Shown piece after piece: positions 40,769 through 51,513 of a stretch of 64,000 nucleotides of DNA. The notes under the pieces were generated by a model. That model was not told the origin of the DNA. It did not search any database and saw nothing but the letters and a program-made list of their open reading frames with translations. The stretch is from Nitzschia sp. DOCU1 (lineage: Eukaryota; Bacillariophyta; Bacillariophyceae; Bacillariales; Bacillariaceae), in NCBI GenBank assembly GCA_951394045.1, contig OX596001.1, positions 124,001 to 188,000 on the forward strand, given 5' to 3'. The position numbers and the translations under genes were made by a program. Position 1 is the stretch's first letter, and every line of letters begins with the position of its first letter.

Positions 40769-42955
40769 CTATACTATACTATTTATGTCACATTTGGCCC
40801 GATCCGGAGATGGATGTCCTCGAAAAGAAGTGGAACCCAACGACGACTGATCGTCGTCCCCTTGATGGACGTGTCGTAACGAACACTCATCGTCTGCCAG
40901 AACCATCTTTGGCTGCTGAACACAGTCCACTGGCAAATCCCGGGCTCGTCGCAAGGATGTTTCACCGCCGTCTTCATATAAATTAAAGACATTGGAATCA
41001 TCATTCATCACAACAATCGAACCATCATCATCCGTATCATCAACATTTACATGCACCCGGACAAACTCAGGATTGACGACACCGAAAGTAGGAGCTTTAT
41101 ATCCCAAGGTCGTATCGTCGTCCGTCAATGTATTGATGGATGGTTGATAACTTTGTTTTGAATCATTGTCATCGTCGTCCTCTTCTAAAGAGTAGTCAAA
41201 GGCATGATTGGTATTGTCCGTGACGGGTGTCATACACTGTCGAATGGTACGTTCCGCTAAATCGGGTGGTGATGGGGGTTGTAGTGCTGCTGCTGATAAT
41301 GATGACGATGATGATGATTTCTGACGGCGTACCACTAATCGATAGATATAATGATACTCAAATCGATGGAAGCGACCTTTCAATTTGCGTTGCGAGTGCC
41401 AGTGTCGCATGTACTCCTTTTCGTCTACGGACGTTCGGATCTTGAGACGTTCCATGAGAGGTTCAGTGGCTCCACCCATAATGACAATAGTAAACAAGAC
41501 AATGACCATGGTAGTTGTCACAAAAGAATCTCGATGACCGTACATGTTTGGAAAGTCCCGAGCGCAAGCATAGGCCACGGCTCCGCGTAGCCCAGCAAAG
41601 GTAAGCATGTGCATGAAATTGAGTGGAATACGTTTGTCGAGTTGTTTCTTGGGCGTTTCACGGCGCCTGGACCAGGAAGAGTTCCCTGATGACGCCCCCG
41701 TGGTGATACTTCCTGATGCTACCGAAATGTGACCTGCACTGCTACTGTCCATGGTGCTAAGAGACGTATCGTCACTACAAGTACATACTGTCACCACCTT
41801 GGTGAGGGACAGATTGTAGCAGGCTGCCAAGGGATAAATCGAGGCGGCGCGCCCGATCAACGCTGCTAGGACAGCCCATCCAATGAACTGCCATTGAAAG
41901 GCTCCCGACAATCCAAACACACTCAAGCCAAGCTCCAAAAAGATACAGGTTTCTGCCAAAAAGGCAAATAGCTTGAAAAGCATTTCCGCATTCCGCCTTG
42001 TCTCTTCGCTGACATTTGGCGCCATGTATCTCTTGGCAAAGATGCCAGTAAAGAAAATAGTAATCATACCACTCAAGTTCAATGCTTCACCAAGCATGTA
42101 GGGAATATACATGGGCATGATATACAAAGACAACTCCAGCATCTTGTGTTCTCGTAAATCGACCTTCTTGAAGGCCCAGGCTAGGCAAAAGGCATAGAAC
42201 ATTCCCAACAAGGGCGAGCACGTTGCTTGGACTGTCAAATGCGCCAGAAACTTGAGAATAGCCGTGACTAGATTGGAGGAGTCTCCAAAAGCATCTTGAA
42301 TCAAAAATGTGGACAGGGTCTTGTACAGCACAATGGACACAGCATCATTCAATGCAGATTCTCCAAACACCAACGAAAATAAGTGTGGGTCGACTTGTTT
42401 AGCTTGAAGAATCCCCACAACTGAAACAGTATCGGTTGCCGCAATCAAGGCCCCAAAGGTCAACAACTCCATCACAGTCGGATAAAAGTCCCCAAAGAGT
42501 CCCAATCGTCGAATCAACAGCAACAAACCTCCCGTTGAAAATCCTGAAATACAAGTCCCGAGGCAAGCAAAGAGGGAAATGGGCGCCAAATGCCGATAAA
42601 ACAACTCTCTCTGTAGTTGATACCCCGAGTTGAACAAAATAGGGGGAAGCAACGCCAGAAAGAAGATCCTGGTCTGAAAACTCAAAATCGAATTGGCCAA
42701 ATCTTGTTCCACTTCATATTCTACGTTGCCGTGAAACTCATTTTCATTGTATTGTCGCTCTTCTTCTTCAAAGACGAAAATCAGCGAGACAACGAACGAA
42801 AATGACATGCCTACCAGCAACGTCATGGCGGGCTCCGACACAATGGCATTGACGCGAGGAGAATCATGCAGGTATTTGCTCAAGAACAAAATCGTCATCA
42901 GCAAGCCGCTGAAGATTAAGAAGAAGATTTGGATCGTTTCTCCCTCGTTCGCCAT
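40769..42955 (-). CDS. Na+/H+ exchanger, CPA1 (NHE) family
   Basis: Single exon, 728 aa, about 12 membrane helices. Family marks: LLPPILFNSGY (102-112), ATDTVSV with Asp175, and FGESALNDA (197-205) with the Asn203-Asp204 pair of electroneutral exchangers, then LNLSGMITIFFTGI and FAGLRGAVAYA. It resembles eukaryotic organellar and plasma-membrane NHE (NHE8-like) more than bacterial types. It exchanges Na+ or K+ for protons and sets organelle or cell pH and salt balance. A Ser/Thr-rich insert of about 60 residues sits between the helices before the GLRGAVAYA segment. The C-terminal 200 residues are a hydrophilic, acidic regulatory tail. Convergent with cytochrome b561. Confidence 0.92.
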   Translation of the reverse strand: MANEGETIQIFFLIFSGLLMTILFLSKYLHDSPRVNAIVSEPAMTLLVGMSFSFVVSLIFVFEEEERQYNENEFHGNVEYEVEQDLANSILSFQTRIFFLALLPPILFNSGYQLQRELFYRHLAPISLFACLGTCISGFSTGGLLLLIRRLGLFGDFYPTVMELLTFGALIAATDTVSVVGILQAKQVDPHLFSLVFGESALNDAVSIVLYKTLSTFLIQDAFGDSSNLVTAILKFLAHLTVQATCSPLLGMFYAFCLAWAFKKVDLREHKMLELSLYIMPMYIPYMLGEALNLSGMITIFFTGIFAKRYMAPNVSEETRRNAEMLFKLFAFLAETCIFLELGLSVFGLSGAFQWQFIGWAVLAALIGRAASIYPLAACYNLSLTKVVTVCTCSDDTSLSTMDSSSAGHISVASGSITTGASSGNSSWSRRRETPKKQLDKRIPLNFMHMLTFAGLRGAVAYACARDFPNMYGHRDSFVTTTMVIVLFTIVIMGGATEPLMERLKIRTSVDEKEYMRHWHSQRKLKGRFHRFEYHYIYRLVVRRQKSSSSSSLSAAALQPPSPPDLAERTIRQCMTPVTDNTNHAFDYSLEEDDDDNDSKQSYQPSINTLTDDDTTLGYKAPTFGVVNPEFVRVHVNVDDTDDDGSIVVMNDDSNVFNLYEDGGETSLRRARDLPVDCVQQPKMVLADDECSLRHVHQGDDDQSSLGSTSFRGHPSPDRAKCDINSIV

Positions 42956-44310
42956 GATGACAGGCTAGGGAGAGGGTGGGCAACAAGTGCTGTTGCCGCA
43001 CACTGTTAGAAGCAGTCGATGCAGGGTTGTTGTTGATGATGACAATGAACAATTCTCCACTTCCCATGCTTTCTACCTTGCCGTTGCAGTGATGCCAAAG
43101 AATCTAGCGAAGAGACACGTCCGTTGAGGACATAGGAGGCATGCGTCAATCGCACGCTAAGTAACACAAAAATCGTGCCGAGGTAGAACAGACATGCTTT
43201 GGCCGGGCGAGTGCAAATTTTTTCTAAATAAAACACACCGTCAACCGACAATCGGGAACTCAAAATTTTGCCGATTAGGACTAACGTCATCGGGATCAAC
43301 AGGAATCGGTGGGACTGCAGCATAATTCTCTACGACCGTTCTAGAAGGCGGACACATGCTTCTTTAACTTGAAAGTAGTAGGTCATAGGCGGTTGGTCGA
43401 AGAATTACGAGATTGGGGTTTCCTTGGTCGATGTAGAGAGATTTGACATGGCGGTTGTGGCTGGTGCTGGTGCTGCCGACGACCACCACAATGATGATCA
43501 TGGCGATAAACCCTTCTGTTACTGACCGCACCGCCTTGAGAAACATAAATTGGAGTCCGAACTGCAAGATAGTTGGCAGAGATAGGAGGATGTGCAACGA
43601 ATCCAAGTAGTAGCCCTATCATGCTAGCAAAAGCAGCATCTCCATTCGTCAACGTACTACTTTGGTCGTATCGCCGTTGCAAATTGTGGAGGTGTGCTCT
43701 CCTCGCTTGGATGTAAGCTTGGCATGTGCGGCCAATCCTACGCCAATAAAAAGGCGGGAAAAGAATTCAGCGCATGTTGTCCCCGCCGGCGAGCAATGAA
43801 TAGTCGGACGAGTCTAATAAAATCTCAGGTCGGGGACGGAGTCGCTGTGTAATGTGCTCTATCATACCAGGTAAGGAGGCAAAGGTAATAAAGTCTTTGG
43901 ATGGTAAACTGTTAAGCTTTCTGTTCTGAGACGACAGATTACATTTAACAAATCAATCTTACCAGAAATTAACGGACTGTTCTACGCGAACAAACAATGA
44001 GACTTTAACCACACGGAATGTCTTTGGCATATGATGAACGTTCATCGGTAGTCACGAAGGACGAATCCAACGCTTAACTCTAAGGACAAACTGCTCATCG
44101 AAAAGAGGGAAGTTTTACTCCGGGCTTATTCGAGAGTCCCCGCGAACCCCCCCCTGGGTGAGTTCCGGACCCCACGTGAGTTGCTGTTGTCTCTTCATTC
44201 AAAGCGAGGGGCCGTTTATGTTTTGTACTACTGTGATTGGCCTACCTGGTATTGCTTTTTGATTGATGGATCCCTCATTTTGCCCACATCATTATTAGGC
44301 CACCAGCATC
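42956..44310. other. Intergenic between divergent exchanger and LRR gene
   Basis: 1.35 kb. Minus-strand frames at 43006-43323 and 43364-43682 have hydrophobic stretches and a possible acceptor (CTTGCAG), but I could not assemble a consistent gene. Otherwise nothing recognised. Confidence 0.45.
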
Positions 44311-47267
44311 ATGAAGAAAGGTATCCCGGCGAGAACTAACAAGGTGCCACCATGGTTCCAAATGGTGCACCGTCCTAACCATGATCAGGCTGATAACCAA
44401 GAAGAACATGAGCAGGAAAGTCCGGCGCCGCCCCAAGGCGGGGGTCTTCAGTCTCACTCCCGTAATAAGAGAGGGGAACAAGATGATTCGCAGCCTGAAT
44501 GTTATATTCTATACGGCAAGAACAACGAAGGCAGTCCCCCAACTACTAGTACTTGTCGGAATGTGATTGGGGGGAAGAACGAAGACGATGATGGCCTCCA
44601 TCCGGCTTTTTCATCTAGAGCTCGGCAGTTAGGGATACTACCAGCAAGAAGTACAGCGAACAACAACACTCCAGCGACCGCCAGACGGCAACAGCAGCAA
44701 GTCGCATCCTTGGAAAGGCCAAGTAGTCGGCAGCCAGAGAATGATTGCTTGCACGCCTCGTCGCTGCCACCGCCCCGGCAAGGGAGCTGTCCTACTACTA
44801 CTAGTTGTATTCCTCGAGTAAAATTTCTCGGCGATCATTACATCAAGGAAAACAAGACCGAGCAAGTTGTCAGCAGCCGTCTTAGATTTCATTCTGCCCC
44901 GCCCGACGTTCTTCATTCTGAGCCTGCTGGATCGGGGGCCAAGAAGGAAAACCTCGCCACACCCATCGTACCGGTACTAGGTACCTCAAGAAGGCGAGAA
45001 GAACCAGCCGGGGAACAAAGGCCTCAATGTTCTCCAGGAAGTATGTCGTCGAGACGAAGGGCGTTGCAGCTACATGCTTTGCGAGAATCATTGGCGTCGA
45101 CTCTTACTAATGCGTCGGATGAAACGGAGGAAGATTCTTGTGAAGTCGCTGGGGCCTTTGCGGTTCGCCCTGGTTGTGCTGCTCTGCCCCGGGCCCGACG
45201 CCATGACTACAAATTCAGAGCTAGTGACTTCAGCACTTCAGCGTCGATGGCGCATCAGCAGTCTTCCAAAAAGCTGGACTCGAATGATATATCAGAAGTC
45301 GATGAGACGCACCATTCCAATATGACCAACGGGGATATGACTGCTGACACACTCCCTACGTTTTCCAATGATAAGCAGGATGAAGCATTAGTCTTCTGGT
45401 GGCGTGCCCGCCGTTGGGGCATCATGTTGATCGTTGGGCTGATCCTTGTGTCAGCAATGGTAACAGTTGGAATTGTAGTTTCTTCCTCCCGAGACTCTTC
45501 GGGACCTACTACTCCAGCAATCGCAATCTCCCCGAGCCCCACCCATGATGCACCAACTCCAAGCCCAACGGTTCCTTCGCCGACCAGCTTGACGCTTACC
45601 AACAGCATTGTGGAGCACCTAGTCGGTGATAACGTTTCGAGCCGCCTGGATCTCGAGACCGAGGGCACACCCCAAAACAACGCAATCAGTTGGCTAGTTG
45701 CCAACCTCGAAGATCTCGCCCTACCTGATCCTGAGGATATGGCGACTCTCAGCATGACGAGCTCAATTCAAGATCGCTATATCGCAGCTGTTCTTTTCTT
45801 TTCTCTGGGGCTGAATAATGTAACATCATCGACGAACAAGAACCTTGGCCCATGGCTATCCGAGCTCTCAATTTGCGACTGGAATGATGGAACCGGCGGC
45901 GCCAATCCCCCGCAGGGCATTTCGTGTTCCACCGAATTGAAATTGAGCATCCAGCTTCAAAGTCATGAGCTGCAAGGTTCTATTTGCTCCGAAATCGGTC
46001 GCCTCGAGTCTCTGGAAGTACTGGTGTTGTCGGGGAACGACTTTCAAGGAACATCCATACCCACCGAGCTCGGACGCCTTGTCAACCTCCGTATTCTGGA
46101 ACTGAATCAAAACAATCTGGGAGGTAGTATCCCTACAGATCTAGGCCTGATTGGGTCATCCTTGCAGCGAATCAACTTGTCAGAAAATCAATTGGAAGGA
46201 TCCCTACCTGAGAAACTTTGTTCGGCACTCGAAGTACTGGATCTTCGTTTGAACAATCTTGCTGGAACCATTGATAGCTTGTTTGCCAACAACCAGGCGA
46301 CGCCTGCTCTTTGGTCGATTTCTATATCTGGAAATCAGTTCACGGGCACCATCCCAACGAATCTCTTCTCGCTGACATCTCTAGAGGAATTTCGTGCTGG
46401 TACGTGTATTTCGCGAATCTTCATTGGATAACTGAAGCGTCACTCACAACCTCTCTTCTTCTTCTCTTGCTGCTGCTGTTGATGCAAAATTTTCAGATAC
46501 CAATGGTCTTGTGGGCGGGATCCCCACCCTCATTGGCGCCCTGACACAGCTATCCGTCTTGGAGCTTGGCCATAATTCGAAATTCGGTTCCTGGATTCCC
46601 ACGGAAATTGGTCTTTTGACTCGACTCGAAACGTTACATCTTGGTACGTTACTGCGTAGTATTGAATCAGTACCTTGTTTTCGTACTTGTTTGGCTCACA
46701 AATTCTGGAATCTCGCTCGTGCTGCCAAAAACCTAGACTTTAGTGGCCTCACGGGGAGTCTACCATTGGAACTTGGAAGGCTGTCAGAATTGAAAAGCCT
46801 TCAACTCAGTAAGTAGCTAGGTAGCTAGTCTCGCAAGCAAGCATGCAAGAAAAAGGCAGGAGACACCCTCTTGGTGTATCCAAAGCCTTGACTGACTCAT
46901 CATCCAGTCTCATCATGATCGTTCTTTCTCTCTATATCACAGACGGAAATCTTTTAGAAGGAAGCATTCCGACAGAGTTTGCCCAACTCGTTGCGTTGAA
47001 CACTATTTTGCTCGGTACGTACAATAAAACGTTTGACAAGAGTTTTGGAATCGCCACTAACAAGTCATGATTTTAGATTCCAACTTTTTGACGGGGACGA
47101 TTCCGGACTTGAGTCCATTGGTGAATCTCCAGGCTTTTCGTTTTGGCAATAATGACTTGATGGGATCTTTGGAGTCAGTCTGTACTGCCAATCCACAAGT
47201 TACCGTGGCATGTGCCGATTGTCTTGATGAAGTCACTTGTTCGTGTTGCGACTTTTGTTGTACTTGA
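44311..47267 (+). CDS. Type II membrane leucine-rich-repeat protein (5 exons)
   Basis: Exons 44311-46399, 46497-46643, 46737-46808, 46943-47014 and 47077-47267 give about 856 aa. All four introns are GT(A/C)(A/C)GT...AG or GTAAGT...AG and phase 1. The N-terminal 365 residues are basic and disordered. One membrane helix lies at about 370-392 (IMLIVGLILVSAMVTVGIVV), followed by a Pro/Ser/Thr stalk (SPSPTHDAPTPSPTVPSP). Next comes an LRRNT-like segment (LSICDWNDGTGG..PQGISC), about ten 24-residue LRRs of the plant type (LxxLxLxxNxLxGxIPxxLG), and a Cys-rich end (CADCLDEVTCSCCDFCC). Exons 3 and 4 are each exactly 72 bases, one LRR each. This architecture is typical of large diatom LRR families. 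It has no kinase. A surface receptor role is inferred. Confidence 0.85.
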
Positions 47268-47711
47268 TATACACTACTTTAGTAAGAATGTCTCGTTCTT
47301 CATGACAATAACGCCTTGGAACATTCCACTACTATCATGCATCCGTCTCTAATAGTAGTGGATGGGGTCGTCATCGTTGATCATCATCATCATGTCGGCA
47401 TCACCCCCTCACGACCATAGCTACCGGTAATTGTCGGCATTTTTCCCCACCGTATCTTTTACGGTCATAGGTATGATAGTTGCCGCCATGACTACAATGA
47501 CAGCGATTGCACACTGTCTGTGGAACGTACCCCCCACTGTCATTCCGTTGAGTCAAAAATACGGTATGCCCGGCGCGCCTGCGTCTGGCCCCGGCCCGCT
47601 ACGCCGTGTATCGAAGCACGCCTCTATCGAAGCGATGCTGTGTCTCATGACCATGACACACATCCCTGCAAAGGTCATCATTTCCTAATACGTACACATA
47701 CATCTTTGACC
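47268..47711. other. Intergenic upstream of DUF6824 gene
   Basis: 444 bases with a CTACCGGTAA at 47421-47430. Part is the leader of the next gene. No separate gene seen. Confidence 0.5.
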
Positions 47712-49030
47712 ATGGTAGTGCCAAACTATCTTCGAGAATCGGGTGTCAATGTCGATGTGGATGTCTTGTGTGGCCGTGGTGAGTAACTACTCGTCGTCAC
47801 AGTGAGATTGCATGCCTTTGTTCCTCTCATCATATCACTACATACATTCGTGTCGAAAAAGGCGGCAATGGCATTCATCGGAATCCTGGCAATTTACAAT
47901 ATCGGACCTGGGTCGATACCTTTCGAGATGACTATGTCAACTCGGTAAAAGTCGACAAGGTCAAGATTAGTGCGAGAATTGTCGCCATGGTGTTTCAAAT
48001 GGGAGGCAAGTTTGTTGTATTCGAGGAACGCAAAAAGAAATGGATAGAGATTAGCGATCAAAAGGCTCTGGAAAAAACCTCGCAGGCGCTTCGTGAAATC
48101 CCACGAGGACCTCAATCGACCGACAAGTTCAAGGCGGGAGAAAAAGAATCAAAGTACTTTATAGGACGTTTACTTAGTTTGTACAATTGCAAGCCTGTCC
48201 TGAAACGAGCTCAAGAACTCTTGGAGTGTCGAGCGTCGACGGCACACTTGAAAATTGAACCGACGGAACCTTTTCAGTACTTGCCAACGTCAAGCAAGGG
48301 TAGACGATGGAGAAAGAATATCATTTTTCAAAACAACAATGACAATGCCAGTATCAACAAACGAAAACGATCCAGTCTCGTCGATGACCTAACTTCCAAA
48401 GATCACCTGAACAGAGAAACTCGAACGACACGGGGTGGTCGTTTGGTCAAGGCACCCAAAACTTACCGGGAAGCAAAAACTCATCATCGATCTCCTTTGA
48501 AATTACTAAGGACAACCTTGGACAATCGTCCTATTCGTGTGGAAACACTAGAATTGGATGATTTTACATCCTCTTCCGACGACGACGACGATAAAGCCCC
48601 AAATTTGTTGCCAATTTCCTCCAAGATTCGTCGTACTCTAGTGCGATTGGATCCTGCAGAGATTTCCAAACCCTTGTATAAACAATGGAAGGCTCGTGAT
48701 GACGACGAAAAGGAAATGGCGTCCGAGTTGTTTGAAGCCACCCATGATTGGGATGAACTGGTTGCTTTGGGGGTAATGTCAAGGCCCGATGCTGCCACGA
48801 CGCTGTCGTCTCCAGAGGCTCATCTGGAAGAAGAAGGAGACGATGTCTTGTTGTTGCCTCCAACTACAACAACAACAACAACAACACGACGTTTCTTTGG
48901 ACCGGGACAACCAGTATTGTTTGGTGGAGCCGTTCCTCAAAGGGTCATTCGTCCTCGATTTTCGCCATTGGCACGAGGCGCAGCAGTAGCAATGCCAAAT
49001 GGAGGATCATCGGCATCGTCTCCTTCGTGA
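47712..49030 (+). CDS. DUF6824-domain protein, two exons
   Basis: Exon 1 is 47712-47778 and exon 2 is 47862-49030, phase 1, 83-base GTGAGT...AG intron, 411 aa. The splice creates the full motif DVLCGRGGNGIHRNPGN, then RTWVDTFRDDYVNSVKVDK, ARIVAMVFQMGGKFVVFEE and KALEKTSQALREIPRGPQ. This is a canonical DUF6824 with the second Gly and (H)RNPGN, unlike the tandem pair at 26873 and 30085. The rest is basic and Ser-rich, with an acidic DDDDDK run and TTTTTTR near the end. Function unknown; likely nuclear by composition only. Confidence 0.85.
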
Positions 49031-49268
49031 CGAATGAAAAAAGGACACTGTGGAAAGTAGTAGTGTAGATATCTAATGGAACACACGTGCGGCAAGGATT
49101 GAATAGTTTCTCCTCGACGAGTGGCCTCATCCTTACGACAAGCTACCTAGTTTGTTGACGGAATCGTATTCGGTCATAGAGGCGGAGGTAGCAAGGTTGC
49201 ACGTAGGCGTAGCCGCTAGCTAGCTACCGGTAGTTCAAAACGCAGTACAATCAACTATATTACATGTT

Positions 49269-51075
49269 TCAAAGTCTGGTTTCAAAATTGGATCCCACAA
49301 AGTCTGGGGATCGATAGCATTCGTTCAACGATAATTCTTGCAATTCATACTTGTTTCGTTCCAATCGTCGTAAATAGGCAGGAATCATGTGCCATTCCAT
49401 AAATTTGTCCAAGGAATTTCCTGCGGCTTGATAGCTTTGCCACATTCTTTGGAGGGTAGTGCCGACGCCTTGGCCTCCTGGTAATAGTATGCGCTCTTCT
49501 TTTTCCTTTTTGGAAGCGTGCCGTATATCAAAGCCTTGACCTCCATGTCGCAAAATCAAATGCATCCCAACTGGCTGGTACCATTGAAAGGGTGGAAGAT
49601 TGGGAATGGGATCATGTTCATTGGTAATTCTCAAGTGCCGAAGCCATCCGAGTCGCTCGAGCTTTTCAAAGGTAGCTTGAAAGGTGTGATCACCCACCAA
49701 CAACGATCCCAAGGACACGGTCGTGACTGGCTTGGGTATTTGATCATTGCACGCCAAGAAAAACGCTAGCAATACCGCCAAACCACCCCCTAAACTATGA
49801 CCCGTGACAAAAATCTTGTAATCGGGATATTTTTCTAGGCAAGTCAATAGATTGCCCAAGATTTCTTCGTATCGTTCACGAGGATACTCGGGGCCACGTT
49901 CCGAATTGTGAAGCAAGTATTCATAAATGCCACGATGTACATAAAGATTGGTCATTGTTGAGTTTTGATCGTTGTCGTCGTCCAACAACCCTACCGACGC
50001 GACCAAGGCATCGGGCAAGGGTACTTTCATCAAATGAACTTGTAGATTACGAGCCCAATCTCGAGTTTGTTCGGCGTACGTTCCACGAAAAAAGACCGTG
50101 ATACGTTTCAAGGGCTTGTTGATTCCAATGCCATATACGAGTCGTTTCTCCTCCTGTTGGTCATCAAATTCCATAATGGAAATATCGTCGGGGTGTTCCA
50201 TTCGTTGCGTCATTTGCAAGTACAGTTTGAACACGGAATACCATCCAAAATGTTCATCTCCAAGGGGATAGTTGGCAGTAATATAGTCAAAATTGTCACG
50301 AACAATATCTAAAAAGTCGTGGGGACCAATCGATACGGCCAAGTCGCCATTATGGGCGGCTTGTAGTTTCTCCAAGATGTTGTGTGATTGTTGGAGTCGA
50401 CCCGCTTTGGCTTCTCTCAAAATAAATGTCATGGGATACGAGACAAATGCAGCTAATAGAAGAAATACGGCTTGTGTAAGACGATACCATCATGTAAAAG
50501 TACCAAGGCCGTAGGTCCGACTACAACTTACCCATCATCATTTCATGAGCCTCATCGTATAGATTTGACCACGCGTATCCCTCTGTGGTCCGTGCAACCA
50601 AAGGTGTTGCCTCCTGTTCCATCAAGGTCTGCTGATCATGTTGAGAGAAGTGGTCGTTCCAAACAAGCTTCACGTCGTCGTTCTTGTCGCCAATACTACT
50701 GGGTTGCTCTCGTTCACTCTTGCTCTTTCTCCACAGACTTTCAAGTTTTTTGTGCGTACGAACATGACCGCCGAGGAACATGGAAGAGGCCAATCCGGAT
50801 GATTCGTCATAGTGCCCGCTCTGCTGTTTCAAAGTACTAGCGGTATCGGTCGAAAAGAAGTAGCGTCGCCGATAGTTCGAATCGGCGCCATGCGAAAAGT
50901 AATGCAGTTTTCGTTCCGAAATGGCCGACACTTGCGACCCACTCGACGTGGTCCTTCCGCCAATGCTACAACAATGCTCCAGAATGGCGGTGGAGCACGA
51001 TCGAACAACGCCGTTCTTCCTCATGACAATGACTCCTCTCGTTTTCCACCTGACGCTGTACATACTTTCATTCAT
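49269..51075 (-). CDS. Class 3 lipase (alpha/beta hydrolase), two exons
   Basis: Exon 1 is 51075-50532 and exon 2 is 50452-49269, phase 1, 80-base GTAAGT...AG intron, 575 aa. The lipase_3 fold is in exon 2: the oxyanion segment VFFRGT, nucleophile elbow GHSLGGGLA (Ser about 401), a second acidic residue in ITNEHDPIPNLPP, and a C-terminal His in EWHMIPAYL that completes the likely triad. It probably hydrolyses acylglycerols or galactolipids. The exon-1 region is basic and Ser-rich and might carry a targeting signal (possibly from internal Met MRKNGVVRSC), but I cannot assign a compartment. Divergent with the DUS gene, starts 438 bases apart. Confidence 0.88.
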
Positions 51076-51513
51076 TCGACATGATGGCGTCGAGAAGATT
51101 GGATATTGTTGTCAAAGGGAAAAGCGTAATCTGGATTCAACACATATATCGATCGGCATCATTCCTTTCTTTCTTTCTTCTTTTCTTCTTTGGTCGTTGA
51201 AGGAAGATCGCACTGAGGACGAAGGGTGACGTGTGTTCGTCTTTGCCTTCATTTTTCAACTAAAGGCGTTTGTGCTTTTTGCAAAAGGGGGGTTTGGATG
51301 CGCCCCTTCCACGCATTCGACCCAAATGACCCGATGGTACCGACCGACATTTTGCCGACCACTCATTTTTTTGGAAAGCTAACTGCCGCCCGACTGCGAA
51401 AGATCCAAGAAAGTGAAAAGTGTTCTTTCTCAGTCGTCCACCACAACGTCTTTTTCTCTTGCTTGTTTCCCTGAACTGAACCACACATACATACACGCAC
51501 AGTATTCAAAAGA
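51076..51513. promoter_or_regulatory. Bidirectional promoter, lipase / DUS1
   Basis: 438 bases between two starts that point away from each other. It includes a TTTC/TTCT pyrimidine-rich tract at about 51160-51200. No other gene fits here. Confidence 0.45.

Noticed and set aside
43364..43682. Small two-exon membrane protein on the minus strand
   Set aside because: A plausible acceptor exists, but no donor keeps the reading frame open.
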